From: Gordonia liuliyuniae
Lineage (GTDB): Bacteria; Actinomycetota; Actinomycetes; Mycobacteriales; Mycobacteriaceae
DNA length: 64,000 nucleotides
Direction: 5' to 3'
NCBI RefSeq assembly: GCF_021739025.1
Contig: NZ_JAKKOT010000002.1
Span: forward strand, 310,001 to 374,000
Below the pieces are notes generated by a model. The model made no database searches. It was not told the origin of the DNA and saw nothing but the letters and a program-made list of their open reading frames with translations. This document shows positions 19,736 to 28,145 of this stretch, piece after piece (within the stretch, counting starts at the first letter, position 1; each line of letters opens with the position of its first letter). The position numbers and the translations under genes are program-made.

Positions 19736-21265
19736 TCAGCGGTTGGCCCGCTGTTTGATGCGTGCGGTCAGTTCCTGCACGTGGTCGTAGACCTTGCGCC
19801 GCTCCGGCATCTCCTTGTTGATCTTCTTCACCGCGTACATGACCGTCGTGTGGTCGCGGTCGAACGCTTCACCGATCTTCGGGAGCGACAGATCGGTGAG
19901 TTCGCGGCACAGGTACATCGAGATCTGGCGTGCCTGCGTCACCGGCCGCATCTTGCTCGGTCCGCGCAGATCCTCGATGGAGATGTCGAAGTACTCGGCG
20001 GTGATGGCCAGGATGCTCGCGGCGCTGATCTCGATCGCCCGGTCGTCCGGGATCAGTGCCTTGAGCACGACCTCGGCGAGTGTCCGGTCGAGCTCGGCGT
20101 TCTGCAGGGATGCGAACGCCGTGACCCGGATCAGCGCGCCTTCGAGCTCACGGATGTTGCGTTCGATCTTGGATGCGATGAGCTCCAGGACGTCGTCCGG
20201 GGCCGCCAGCTTGTCCATCTGCGCCTTCTTACGAAGGATCGCGATACGTGTCTCGAGGTCGGGCGGCTGCACGTCGGTGATGAGTCCCCACTCGAACCGG
20301 GTCCGCAAGCGGTCCTCGAGGGTGGCCAGCTGCTTCGGCGGACGGTCGGACGAGACGACGATCTGCTTGTTCGCGTTGTGCAGCGTGTTGAACGTGTGGA
20401 AGAACTCCTCCTGGATGCCTTCCTTGCCCTCCAAGAACTGGATGTCGTCGATCAGCAGCATGTCGATGTCGCGGTACCTGCGTTTGAACGCGACGCGGCG
20501 GTCGTCACGCAGGGAGTTGATGAAGTCGTTCGTGAACTCTTCGGTCGAGACGTACTTGACGCGCATCCCCGGGTACAGGCGTTGCGCGTAATGGCCCGCC
20601 GCGTGCAGGAGGTGAGTCTTGCCCAGGCCGGATTCGCCCCAGATGAACAGCGGGTTGTACGCGCGAGCCGGGTTCTCGGCGACGGCGACCGCCGATGCGT
20701 GCGCGAACCGGTTCGACGCGCCGATCACGAACGAGTCGAACGTGTACCGCGGGTGCAGCGACGTCGTGCTGCTCTCGGCGGGCGTCGCGACATCGCGGTC
20801 CGCGAAATACGACGTCCACTCACGCGGCCCGGGTTGCGGGCCCTGCGGCGCGTCGGAGTAGTTCAACGCGGAGAACTCGTTCGGCGCTGGATCGGCACGG
20901 TGATCGAGCGTGTCGACCGCTGCGGCCGCGGCCGCAGGCGTGCGAACCGGAGCCGGCTCGGCAGGCGTCGACGCGATCTCCTCCGGTTCGGCGACGCGGA
21001 CCGCGATGTCGACGGTCTGACCGAGATGGGTGCTGAGCGCGGTCCGGATCACTTCTCGGAGATTGCGCTCGATCTGTTCTTGGACCAGCGGAGTCGGCAC
21101 CGCCAGGAGCGCGAAACCCTCGATCAGCGTCAACGGTTGGACGAGCGAGAGCCACGCCTTCTGCTGTCTCGAGAGTGGTTGCCCACTCGGCGTGGCGGAT
21201 TCGCCGGTGAGTTCAATGACGACCTGCTTCCAGACGTCGTTGAACGACTCGCGATCGCTCGCCAT
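19736..21265 (-). CDS. dnaA: Chromosomal replication initiator DnaA
   Basis: 509 residues. Domain I is at the N-terminus ([19 protein letters not shown]), followed by a proline/alanine-rich linker. The AAA+ domain has Walker [19 protein letters not shown] near residue 188, Walker [15 protein letters not shown] and sensor motifs. Domain IV carries the DnaA-box-binding signature [15 protein letters not shown] near residue 475. ATP-DnaA binds the boxes flanking this gene and melts oriC. Two boxes (21340-21360) lie upstream, suggesting autoregulation. Confidence 0.98.
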   Translation of the reverse strand: MASDRESFNDVWKQVVIELTGESATPSGQPLSRQQKAWLSLVQPLTLIEGFALLAVPTPLVQEQIERNLREVIRTALSTHLGQTVDIAVRVAEPEEIASTPAEPAPVRTPAAAAAAVDTLDHRADPAPNEFSALNYSDAPQGPQPGPREWTSYFADRDVATPAESSTTSLHPRYTFDSFVIGASNRFAHASAVAVAENPARAYNPLFIWGESGLGKTHLLHAAGHYAQRLYPGMRVKYVSTEEFTNDFINSLRDDRRVAFKRRYRDIDMLLIDDIQFLEGKEGIQEEFFHTFNTLHNANKQIVVSSDRPPKQLATLEDRLRTRFEWGLITDVQPPDLETRIAILRKKAQMDKLAAPDDVLELIASKIERNIRELEGALIRVTAFASLQNAELDRTLAEVVLKALIPDDRAIEISAASILAITAEYFDISIEDLRGPSKMRPVTQARQISMYLCRELTDLSLPKIGEAFDRDHTTVMYAVKKINKEMPERRKVYDHVQELTARIKQRANR

Positions 21266-21339
21266 GCCGGGCCCCCTTCAACAGTAAATCCACAGACGTG
21301 CGTCCTAGAGGTTGCCACGAAATGCCACGCCAGCGCGAG

Positions 21340-21360
21340 TTGTCCACACAGTTATCCACA
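21340..21360. promoter_or_regulatory. Paired DnaA boxes upstream of dnaA
   Basis: TTGTCCACA at 21340-21348 and TTATCCACA at 21352-21360, 12 bp apart and in the same orientation. They lie about 75 bp upstream of the dnaA start and 210 bp before rpmH. The position fits DnaA autoregulation or an auxiliary part of the origin. The rest of the 303-bp dnaA-rpmH region probably holds the two divergent promoters; no other structure is evident. Confidence 0.75.
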
Positions 21361-21568
21361 TCTGTGGAGAAAGCTGTGAACAAATCTCAGGCATGTAATT
21401 CGCTGCCCTGTGATCCAGGCAGGTCGGAGCGGGTTTGATCGGGCAGCAGCGGTCCAGTAGTCTCGACAGGTCGCCCAAACACGTGTGCAGGTCATCTAGT
21501 CATGAGATGAGACCGGTACCCAGCGTCGGGCAAGAGACCACCTGCTGTATCGACTCAAGGAGCACCCA

Positions 21569-21712
21569 GTGGCTAAGGGGAAGCGTACTTTCCAGCCGAA
21601 CAACCGTCGTCGCGCCCGCGTGCACGGCTTCCGTCTGCGCATGCGTACTCGCGCCGGCCGCGCAATTGTGAACGGTCGCCGTTCCAAGGGCCGCGCCAAG
21701 CTGACCGCCTGA
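21569..21712 (+). CDS. rpmH: 50S ribosomal protein L34
   Basis: 47 residues from GTG 21569 with AAGGAG 6 nt upstream. The sequence [19 protein letters not shown], then [11 protein letters not shown] and [11 protein letters not shown], is the complete conserved L34 pattern. It is highly basic and binds 23S rRNA in the large subunit. It leads the rpmH-rnpA-yidD-yidC-khpB cluster, divergent from dnaA. Confidence 0.97.
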   Translation: MAKGKRTFQPNNRRRARVHGFRLRMRTRAGRAIVNGRRSKGRAKLTA

Positions 21713-21740
21713 GTCGGCGCGTATCCGATCGCAGCGATCG

Positions 21741-22145
21741 GTGACCGCCGCCTCCAGGCGGATCTCGCGGAGATCCGATTTCGCCCGCACACTTGCCAAA
21801 GGTGTGCGGGTTTCGGCACGTGATCTGGTGATCCACCTGGCGCCCGTGTCTGCGACATGGCCGGACCCGACCGGTCTGCGTGCGGATGTCGCGACCATCG
21901 GTGGCCCCTGGCTCGGCCTCATCGTCTCGAAAAAGGTCGGCGACGCCGTCACCCGGCATCGGGTCGCACGGCGTCTTCGTCATGCCTTCGCCCAGGTGCG
22001 CGGCGAACTGCCGGTCGCCGAGACTTTCGTCGTACTGCGCGCGTACCCGTCCATCGCCGAGCTCTCCACCGATGAGCTCGCCGATCAGTTGAGGGCCGGC
22101 TTCGCGCACCGGAAAGCGCAGGCGGCGTTCGCGGGGGCGCGATGA
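21741..22145 (+). CDS. rnpA: Ribonuclease P protein component
   Basis: 134 residues from GTG 21741, 28 bp after rpmH. The RNR signature region (KKVGDAVTRHRVARRLRHAF, near residues 65-84) and the N-terminal SRRSDFARTLAKG match bacterial RnpA. It assists the RNase P RNA in 5' maturation of tRNAs. Its last codons overlap the yidD start by 4 nt. A start slightly upstream cannot be excluded. Confidence 0.93.
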   Translation: MTAASRRISRRSDFARTLAKGVRVSARDLVIHLAPVSATWPDPTGLRADVATIGGPWLGLIVSKKVGDAVTRHRVARRLRHAFAQVRGELPVAETFVVLRAYPSIAELSTDELADQLRAGFAHRKAQAAFAGAR

Positions 22146-22474
22146 GTCTCGCCCACCGAATCCACATGTGGCCGCGTCGGGCCCTTATGTTCCTGATCGA
22201 GCTGTATCGGACGTGGATCTCCCCGACCCGGATGCCGACGTGCCGGTTCGAACCGACCTGCAGCGGATATGCGGTCGAAGCACTGGGTAGGCACGGATTC
22301 GTCTGGGGTTCGGTGCTCTCGGTGTTCAGACTTCTCAAGTGCGGACCCTGGCATCGCCCCGGATACGACCCGGTGCCCGAGAACGGTCCGCGACAATGGC
22401 TCGCCGCGATGGTCGGCAAGCAGCAGACTTTAGAAAGCGGCGCTCGCGCGCCAACTTCAGATAGGGGTCAGTGA
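22142..22474 (+). CDS. yidD: Membrane protein insertion efficiency factor YidD
   Basis: 110 residues. It has the YidD core: LIELYRTWISP, then the conserved CRFEPTCSGYAVEALGRHG with its two cysteines, and LLKCGPWHRPGYDPVP. YidD is a small amphipathic inner-face membrane protein that helps Sec/YidC insertion. ATG overlaps the rnpA stop by 4 nt, and yidC begins 3 bp after its stop. Confidence 0.95.
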   Translation: MSLAHRIHMWPRRALMFLIELYRTWISPTRMPTCRFEPTCSGYAVEALGRHGFVWGSVLSVFRLLKCGPWHRPGYDPVPENGPRQWLAAMVGKQQTLESGARAPTSDRGQ

Positions 22475-22477
22475 GCC

Positions 22478-23668
22478 GTGCTCAACTTCATCTACTACCC
22501 GGTGTCCTGGATCATGTGGGTCTGGCACTGGCTGTTCGACAAGATCATGCCGGACTCGCCGGGTGGTTCGGGCGTCGCCTGGGCACTGTCCGTGGTGTTC
22601 CTCGTCTTCACGCTGCGCGCGATCCTGTACAAGCCGTTCGTCAAGCAGATCCGCACGACGAAGCAGATGCAGGAAATCAACCCGCAGATGCAGGCGATCC
22701 GTAAGAAGTACGCCAACGACCGGGTCAAGATGACCGAGGAGATGCAGAAGCTCCAGAAGGAGCACGGGTTCAACCCGCTTCTCGGTTGCCTGCCGATGTT
22801 CATGCAGATCCCGGTGTTCATCGGTCTGTTCCACGTGCTGCGTTCGTTCAACCGGATGGGCACCGGCACCGCCATGCCGATCGGCGGCACCAGCGAGGCG
22901 ATGACCGCGGAGCAGACGAGGTCCATCGGCAACTATGCGTTCAGCGCGGACCAGGTTCAGAACTTCCTCGACGCCCGTATCTTCGGCGTCCCGCTGTCGT
23001 CGTTTATCACCGAGCCAGTCGAGCAGTTCCAGGCGTTCGTGGAGCCGGGCCAACCGGTGGACTTCACGCGGTGGCAGATCGCCGTGGTCGTCGTGCCGCT
23101 GATGATCGTGGCCTCCATCGCGACGCACATGAACTCGCGCGCTTCGGTTGGACGTCAGACGGCGGCCGCATCGGACAACCCGCAGACCCGCATCATGAAC
23201 AAGCTCGCGCTCTACGTGTTCCCGCTCGGCATCCTCGCGACCGGACCGTTCTTCCCTGTCGCGATCCTGCTCTACTGGGTGAGCAATAACCTCTGGACCT
23301 ACGGTCAGCAGCACCTCGTCTTCGGTCGTATCGCCAAGGAAGAGGAAGAAGCCAAGGCTGCCAAGGAGGAACGGCTCAGGGCCAATGCTCCGAAGCCGGG
23401 AGCCAAACCGAGCAGCCCTAAGCGCGGTGCGACCGCAGTAGCCGATGCCGCGACCGACGTCGACGAGGACGGTTCCGACGAGGCACCGAAGACCTCGCTG
23501 AAGAAGGGCGACGGGACGTCGACCCAGAAGCCGTCCGGCGAGAAGGCCAAGCAGCAGCCCGGTCCGGGGAAGAAGCCGTCGCCCGGACAGCGACCGAACA
23601 AGCCTGGCGGCGCCAAGCAGTCCGGCAACAAACGGAACAAGAAGAACAGGCAAGGCCGCAAGCGCTGA
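22478..23668 (+). CDS. yidC: Membrane protein insertase YidC/Oxa1
   Basis: 396 residues from GTG. The hydrophobic N-terminus [19 protein letters not shown] is typical of actinobacterial YidC, which lacks the large periplasmic domain of proteobacteria. The conserved [21 protein letters not shown] loop and five membrane segments follow up to about residue 285. The last 100 residues are a Lys/Pro/Gly-rich cytoplasmic tail, likely used for ribosome contact. It inserts membrane proteins alone or with SecYEG. Confidence 0.96.
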   Translation: MLNFIYYPVSWIMWVWHWLFDKIMPDSPGGSGVAWALSVVFLVFTLRAILYKPFVKQIRTTKQMQEINPQMQAIRKKYANDRVKMTEEMQKLQKEHGFNPLLGCLPMFMQIPVFIGLFHVLRSFNRMGTGTAMPIGGTSEAMTAEQTRSIGNYAFSADQVQNFLDARIFGVPLSSFITEPVEQFQAFVEPGQPVDFTRWQIAVVVVPLMIVASIATHMNSRASVGRQTAAASDNPQTRIMNKLALYVFPLGILATGPFFPVAILLYWVSNNLWTYGQQHLVFGRIAKEEEEAKAAKEERLRANAPKPGAKPSSPKRGATAVADAATDVDEDGSDEAPKTSLKKGDGTSTQKPSGEKAKQQPGPGKKPSPGQRPNKPGGAKQSGNKRNKKNRQGRKR

Positions 23669-23722
23669 CGCCGTTCTCGCGACGCTACGAACTTTTCCGC
23701 AGAAGATACAGAGGTACAAATC

Positions 23723-24262
23723 ATGACAGGTGACGCTGTGCAGGCCCCCGTCGAATCCGACGAGCCGATTGCCGAGGATGCTCCGGAGGCATTGAGCGAG
23801 GAAGACAGTCTGGTCGAAGAGGGCGAGATCGCCGGCGACTACCTCGAGCAGTTGCTCGATGTTCTCGACTTCGACGGTGACATCGATCTGGACGTCGACG
23901 GCGATCGTGCGATCGTCAGTATCGACGGAGGCAAGGATCTGTCGAAGCTCGTCGGCCGCGACGGTGAGGTGCTCGACGCGCTCCAAGAACTCACTCGGCT
24001 CGCCGTCCAGCAGGCTACCGGCGATCGCAGCAGGTTGATGCTCGACGTCAGTCGGTGGCGCGCCGACCGACGCGATCGTCTCGCCCGACTCGGCACCGAG
24101 GTGTCCGAGCGCGTGCGCGACAGCGGGGAACGTGAGTCGCTCGACCCGATGACTCCGTTCGAGCGCAAGATCGTGCACGACGCTGTCGCCGCCGTCGACG
24201 GCGTGTACAGCGAGAGCGAAGGCGCCGAGCCCAAGCGTCGCGTGGTCGTCATCAAGGAGTGA
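23723..24262 (+). CDS. jag: KhpB/Jag-type RNA-binding protein (KH and R3H domains)
   Basis: 179 residues. An acidic N-terminal part (rich in Glu/Asp, about 1-45) precedes a KH domain with the loop KDLSKLVGRDGEVLDAL (near residues 73-89) and an R3H domain containing RESLDPMTPFERKIVHDAV. The family binds RNA and affects cell-shape and division mRNAs with KhpA; it lies after yidC in most Gram-positives. The first Jag-N domain of Bacillus is absent, as usual in actinobacteria. A strong terminator follows. Confidence 0.9.
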   Translation: MTGDAVQAPVESDEPIAEDAPEALSEEDSLVEEGEIAGDYLEQLLDVLDFDGDIDLDVDGDRAIVSIDGGKDLSKLVGRDGEVLDALQELTRLAVQQATGDRSRLMLDVSRWRADRRDRLARLGTEVSERVRDSGERESLDPMTPFERKIVHDAVAAVDGVYSESEGAEPKRRVVVIKE

Positions 24263-24282
24263 GGTCTCCCCTCCCCCTGTCC

Positions 24283-24316
24283 AGAGAAGTCCCGGCCATG
24301 TGGCCGGCACTTCTCT
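24283..24316 (+). terminator. Terminator of the rpmH-yidC-khpB cluster
   Basis: A near-perfect 16-bp stem (AGAGAAGTCCCGGCCA / TGGCCGGCACTTCTCT) with one mismatch, flanked outside by CCCCCT...AGGGGG that can extend it, and followed by TTGTCTG. It lies 20 bp after the khpB stop and ahead of the parS-containing rsmG leader. Confidence 0.75.
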
Positions 24317-24354
24317 TGTCTGAAGGGGGAGAATTACAGCTATGTGATTCACGG

Positions 24355-24370
24355 TGTTTCACGTGGAACC
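24355..24370. promoter_or_regulatory. parS: parS site 1
   Basis: TGTTTCACGTGGAACC differs from the bacterial parS consensus TGTTTCACGTGAAACA at two positions. It lies in the leader of rsmG, 39 bp from the next site. Confidence 0.85.
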
Positions 24371-24393
24371 GGAAGCGGGCATCGATCGGCCCG

Positions 24394-24409
24394 CGTTTCA
24401 CGTGAAACC
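24394..24409. promoter_or_regulatory. parS: parS site 2
   Basis: CGTTTCACGTGAAACC contains the perfect 14-bp palindrome GTTTCACGTGAAAC. It is in the rsmG leader, 20 bp before the start codon. ParB binds such sites and spreads to form the segregation complex near oriC. Confidence 0.92.
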
Positions 24410-24428
24410 CATTGACGAATGAGGACAG

Positions 24429-25145
24429 ATGGTAGACGACCAACCCACAGCCGAGTGTGAACCTACTCCCGAGGTCGCAGCCGCGGTCTTCGGTGACCGA
24501 CTCGATGAAGCGAACGCGTACGCTCGTCTACTCACTGAGCAGGGAGTGCTGCGCGGTCTCATCGGACCGAGTGAGGTCCCGCGTCTATGGACGAGGCACA
24601 TTCTCAACTGTGCTGTGCTCGGCGAAGTGATTGACGATGGAGCGACGGCGTTCGACATCGGCAGTGGGGCTGGCCTGCCGGGCATCCCCCTGGCGATAGC
24701 GAAGCCGAACGTGTCGATTACGTTGATCGAACCGCTCCTGAGACGAACTACCTTCCTAGACGAGGTGGTATCTGAGCTCGGGCTGACAAACGTCACGGTG
24801 ACGCGAGGCCGAGCCGAGGAGAAGGCCGTGCTGGCGGCCGTCGGCACGGCCGACGTCGTGACGTCACGGGCCGTCGCGCCACTCGATCGGCTCGCGGGAT
24901 GGTCGGCTCCCCTGATCCGGGTGGGTGGACGACTCATCGCTCTCAAAGGGCGTTCGGTCACCGAAGAGATCGAGCGTGATCGCTCTGCGGTACGGAAGGT
25001 GGGCATCGTCGATCTGGCCGTGACACAGTGCGGTGTCGAAGTACTCGACGAGCCGACAACTCTCCTCGTCGGGTCGAGGGTCCGGACAGACAAGGATGCG
25101 GCCGCCGCCCGCCGAGCCGCACGTCGAGCCAAGCGAGGACGTTAG
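24429..25145 (+). CDS. rsmG: 16S rRNA (guanine(527)-N7)-methyltransferase RsmG (GidB)
   Basis: 238 residues. The SAM-binding motif AFDIGSGAGLPGIPLAI (about residues 75-91) and RLWTRHILNCAVLGE are family signatures; TSRAVAPLDRLAGW follows. The enzyme methylates N7 of G527 in 16S rRNA; loss gives low-level streptomycin resistance. It is the first gene of the rsmG-parA-parB group and has two parS sites in its leader. The C-terminus ends in an Ala/Arg-rich tail. Confidence 0.95.
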   Translation: MVDDQPTAECEPTPEVAAAVFGDRLDEANAYARLLTEQGVLRGLIGPSEVPRLWTRHILNCAVLGEVIDDGATAFDIGSGAGLPGIPLAIAKPNVSITLIEPLLRRTTFLDEVVSELGLTNVTVTRGRAEEKAVLAAVGTADVVTSRAVAPLDRLAGWSAPLIRVGGRLIALKGRSVTEEIERDRSAVRKVGIVDLAVTQCGVEVLDEPTTLLVGSRVRTDKDAAAARRAARRAKRGR

Positions 25146-25206
25146 AGGATTGGTGTCCTTTCGACGGAGAGCGCACAATAGACGGAACGACGTAAGGAGC
25201 TCCGGG

Positions 25207-26151
25207 GTGCCCGAAGACGAATCAGTAGTTTCACGTGAAACACCGACCGATACGCATGCAGGGCACTACGCGGACACGCCGATCGCGGCTGCGGCTGAGC
25301 GAGCAAGCCAGGTTCTGACTCCGGGAGGCTCTGGCACACTCCCCCGTCCGGCGCGGCCGAGAATCATGACGGTAGCGAATCAGAAGGGCGGGGTCGGCAA
25401 GACCACCTCCGCTGTGAATCTCGCGGCCGGGCTGGCGATCCACGGCCTCGGCGTACTCGTCGTCGACCTCGATCCTCAGGGCAACGCCAGTACCGCGCTA
25501 GGGATCGATCACCGCCGGCCGGGGATAGCGTCGGTGTACGAGATGCTCTTGGACGACGTGTCGCTGCGCGATGCGATCCAGCAGTCTCCCGCTAGCGACA
25601 GGCTCTTCTGCGTGCCGTCGACTCTGGACCTCGCGGGAGCGGAGATCGAGTTGGTCTCCATGGTGGCCCGGGAGAGTCGTCTGCGTAGATCCCTCGACGA
25701 GAGCGTGCTCGCTGAGCTCGATATCGACTACGTGCTGATCGACTGCCCGCCGTCTCTTGGGCTGCTGACCGTCAACGCGATGGTCGCTGCGAAAGAGGTC
25801 CTCATTCCGATCCAGTGTGAGTACTACGCATTGGAGGGTGTCGGACAGCTACTCCGCAACATCGAACTCGTGCAGGCACATCTGAACAAGGAGCTGCACG
25901 TGTCGACGGTTCTTCTGACGATGTACGACGGTCGGACCAAGCTTGCGGATCAGGTCGCTTCTGAGGTTCGGAACCACTTCGGTGACACCGTGTTGTCGAC
26001 GATCATTCCTCGCAGCGTGAAGGTCTCCGAGGCTCCTGGTTACGGTATGTCGATCATCGAGTACGACCCGGGTTCACGTGGATCCATGAGCTATCTCGAC
26101 GCGTCGCGAGAACTGGCGCAGCGCGCGGCACTGGAAGGTGGTCTGGCGTAA
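25207..26151 (+). CDS. parA: Chromosome partitioning ATPase ParA
   Basis: 314 residues from GTG 25207, preceded by AAGGAG; a longer frame runs upstream but overlaps rsmG. Deviant Walker A KGGVGKTT is at 60-67, followed by [10 protein letters not shown] and the Walker B-like [11 protein letters not shown]. The ATPase binds DNA nonspecifically and moves ParB-parS complexes. The N-terminal 50 residues are an extension before the core, and a parS site is embedded in its coding sequence (residues 7-13, VVSRETP). Its TAA overlaps the parB ATG by one base. Confidence 0.96.
   Translation: MPEDESVVSRETPTDTHAGHYADTPIAAAAERASQVLTPGGSGTLPRPARPRIMTVANQKGGVGKTTSAVNLAAGLAIHGLGVLVVDLDPQGNASTALGIDHRRPGIASVYEMLLDDVSLRDAIQQSPASDRLFCVPSTLDLAGAEIELVSMVARESRLRRSLDESVLAELDIDYVLIDCPPSLGLLTVNAMVAAKEVLIPIQCEYYALEGVGQLLRNIELVQAHLNKELHVSTVLLTMYDGRTKLADQVASEVRNHFGDTVLSTIIPRSVKVSEAPGYGMSIIEYDPGSRGSMSYLDASRELAQRAALEGGLA
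25227..25242. promoter_or_regulatory. parS: parS site 3, inside parA
   Basis: AGTTTCACGTGAAACA, with the perfect 14-bp palindrome GTTTCACGTGAAAC. It is read in frame as V-S-R-E-T near the start of parA. Confidence 0.92.
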
Positions 26152-27251
26152 TGGCACAACAGCGCGACGCGCAACGGCGGGGCGGTCTCGGCAGAGGTCT
26201 GGCCGCTCTCATCCCGACCGGTCCGACCGAGGAGGATCCGGGCGCCAACACACGACGCATGGGCTCAGCCGCGGCCGACGTCGTGATCGGTGGCGGTTCC
26301 TCTGGGGGTTCGTCGAGCGACTCCGGCGGAGTCGAGACCGATGTTTCACGTGAATCAACCGATCCCCGTCGTGAGTCGCCCCGCGGGTCGAGCGAAGGCG
26401 ACACGCCGGACGCCATTGGTGCCGTCTATCGCGAGATCCCGCCGTCGCAGATTGAGCCGAACCCAAGCCAGCCGCGCACCGTGTTCGACGAGGACGCGCT
26501 GGCGGAGCTCGAGCATTCCATCCGCGAGTTCGGCCTGATGCAGCCGATCGTCGTCCGGGAGCTCCCCTCCCCCACTGCTGACGGGGTCCGCTATCAACTC
26601 ATCATGGGCGAGCGCCGCTGGCGTGCTGGCACCAATGTCGGTGTCGAGGTGCTTCCGGCGATCGTCCGCGAGACGCCCGACGGTGAGATGCTCCGCGATG
26701 CGCTCTTGGAGAACATCCATCGCGCACAGTTGAATCCCCTCGAAGAGGCGGCCGCGTATCAGCAGTTGCTCGAGGAGTTCGACGTGACACACGAAGAGCT
26801 CGCGAACCGACTGGGTCGCTCGCGTCCGGTCATCTCCAACATGATCCGATTGCTGCGTCTGCCGATCCCGGTCCAGCGTCGCGTCGCGGCGGGCGTGCTG
26901 TCGGCTGGGCATGCGCGTGCGCTTCTGTCGTTGGAGACAGGCAGCGAGGCGCAGGAGCAGTTGGCGGCTCGGATCGTGGCCGAAGGGCTGTCCGTACGCG
27001 CGACCGAGGAGGCCGTGACGCTCGCTAATCGCGGCGACGATGACTCGCCGGTGGCTCCCCAACGCAAGCGGCAACAGATGCAGATGCCGGGGTTGCAGGA
27101 CGTCGCAGACAGGCTTTCGGATCGGCTGGACACGAAAGTGACCGTCAGTCTCAGTAAGCGGAAGGGAAAGGTCGTCATAGAATTCGGTTCGGTGGACGAT
27201 CTGGAGCGAATCGTCACGATGATCGCGGAGCAGACGGACAACGCGACCTAG
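26151..27251 (+). CDS. parB: Chromosome partitioning protein ParB
   Basis: 366 residues. An N-terminal arm (1-90) is low in complexity. The CTPase core has GERRWRA (153-159) and [14 protein letters not shown] (187-200), which form the CTP pocket of ParB clamps. A helix-turn-helix (about 212-235, [20 protein letters not shown]) binds parS, and the C-terminal dimerisation domain ends near [15 protein letters not shown]. ParB loads at parS, slides as a CTP clamp and recruits condensin. A parS-like site lies in its own coding region. Confidence 0.97.
   Translation: MAQQRDAQRRGGLGRGLAALIPTGPTEEDPGANTRRMGSAAADVVIGGGSSGGSSSDSGGVETDVSRESTDPRRESPRGSSEGDTPDAIGAVYREIPPSQIEPNPSQPRTVFDEDALAELEHSIREFGLMQPIVVRELPSPTADGVRYQLIMGERRWRAGTNVGVEVLPAIVRETPDGEMLRDALLENIHRAQLNPLEEAAAYQQLLEEFDVTHEELANRLGRSRPVISNMIRLLRLPIPVQRRVAAGVLSAGHARALLSLETGSEAQEQLAARIVAEGLSVRATEEAVTLANRGDDDSPVAPQRKRQQMQMPGLQDVADRLSDRLDTKVTVSLSKRKGKVVIEFGSVDDLERIVTMIAEQTDNAT
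26342..26357. promoter_or_regulatory. parS: parS-like site 4, inside parB
   Basis: TGTTTCACGTGAATCA has one mismatch to the 16-bp consensus. It is read in frame as D-V-S-R-E-S (residues 64-69) in the unconserved arm of ParB, so codon choice is free to keep the site. Confidence 0.8.
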
Positions 27252-27354
27252 TCCGATTATTCCCATTTACCACTAGTGATATACGCCTGCACCCTTGAAA
27301 CGTCACAGTGACATGCAGGTTTCGTGAGTACTTCGGCGTGATACGGGAGCAACG

Positions 27355-28068
27355 ATGACGGTGACGGTAGTACCTCTGGAACTCGAGATGTTTCAGACTC
27401 TGCCGTCGCATACTCGGCGCTGTGTCTTCTGGGAAATGGATCGCGACGACCCGAACAGTTTCGAGTCGGGGATGGTCGAGCGGAAGTCGGCGGTCGACCA
27501 CGAAAGCGAATTCGACAAGGAGGCCTGGATCTCCGGACTGCTCCTCGAGTGGGGCACGTGCGGACAGGTCGCCGTCGAGTCCACGACCGGCCGGGTCGTG
27601 GGCAGCGCTCTCTACGCTCCCCCGGGGCGAGTCCCGCGAGCCCGACGTTTCCCGACGGCTCCGGTTGGCTCGGATGCGGTCCTGCTGTCGACTGTGTCGG
27701 CGGAACCCGGCTTCGAAGAGATCTCGGTGACGCTCATCGACGCCGTCGTCACCGACGTCGTGCGGCGAGGTGTCCGCGCTATCGAAGCTTTCGGATTCAC
27801 CGGTTCACGTGAACCACTCGAGCGCGATCTGGTCGGCTTGATGCTCGGCAACGGCTTTGACACGGATGCGTGCCTGGACTGCCTGATGCCGACGCAGCTC
27901 CTCATCGACTGCGGCTTCGAGACAGTCGCGGCCGATCTCTATCTGCCCAGGCTTCGCCTGGAGCTCGACGAGGGACTCGGATGGAAGTCCGCAGTGGAGC
28001 GGGCGCTCGAGAAGCTGGTAGTCGAGGCGGCTGCCGATCTGTCCGGCGCGCCAACGCCCGTCGGCTGA
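27355..28068 (+). CDS. GNAT-like conserved protein next to parB (Rv3916c-type)
   Basis: 237 residues from ATG 27355. The middle region has an acetyl-CoA-transferase-like pattern: CGQVAVESTTGRVVGSALYAPPG, then VLLSTVSAEPGF, LIDAVVTDVVRRGVRAIEAFGF and LMLGNGFDTD. The same protein type sits between parB and cwlM in mycobacteria (Rv3916c), though on the opposite strand there. Function is unknown. A parS-like palindrome is embedded at 27801-27816. The call as GNAT-like is based on the pattern, not on clear catalytic residues. Confidence 0.7.
   Translation: MTVTVVPLELEMFQTLPSHTRRCVFWEMDRDDPNSFESGMVERKSAVDHESEFDKEAWISGLLLEWGTCGQVAVESTTGRVVGSALYAPPGRVPRARRFPTAPVGSDAVLLSTVSAEPGFEEISVTLIDAVVTDVVRRGVRAIEAFGFTGSREPLERDLVGLMLGNGFDTDACLDCLMPTQLLIDCGFETVAADLYLPRLRLELDEGLGWKSAVERALEKLVVEAAADLSGAPTPVG
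27801..27816. promoter_or_regulatory. parS: Degenerate parS-like site 5
   Basis: CGGTTCACGTGAACCA is a symmetric variant of parS (core GTTCACGTGAAC), read as G-S-R-E-P in the GNAT-like gene. Its symmetry-preserving changes and the cluster position argue that it is real but weaker. Confidence 0.55.
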
Positions 28069-28116
28069 ACTGACTGCGTGCTCTACGGTCGTCGCATCGC
28101 CTCGTCCCACCGTCGT

Positions 28117-28132
28117 TGTTTCACGGGAAACA
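28117..28132. promoter_or_regulatory. parS: Degenerate parS-like site 6
   Basis: TGTTTCACGGGAAACA differs from the consensus only by G for T in the central CACGTG. It lies in the gap between the GNAT-like gene and cwlM. The central change may weaken ParB binding. Confidence 0.6.
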
Positions 28133-28145
28133 ACATCGATGTGAT

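Noticed and set aside
19724..21379. 551-residue frame opposite dnaA
   Set aside because: Antisense of dnaA, which carries all recognised domains.
21266..21568. Second complete origin between dnaA and rpmH
   Set aside because: Only two good DnaA boxes and no AT-rich element; more likely an auxiliary or autoregulatory site.
22457..24352. 631-residue minus-strand frame opposite yidC and khpB
   Set aside because: Shadow of the yidC-khpB coding strand; no family.
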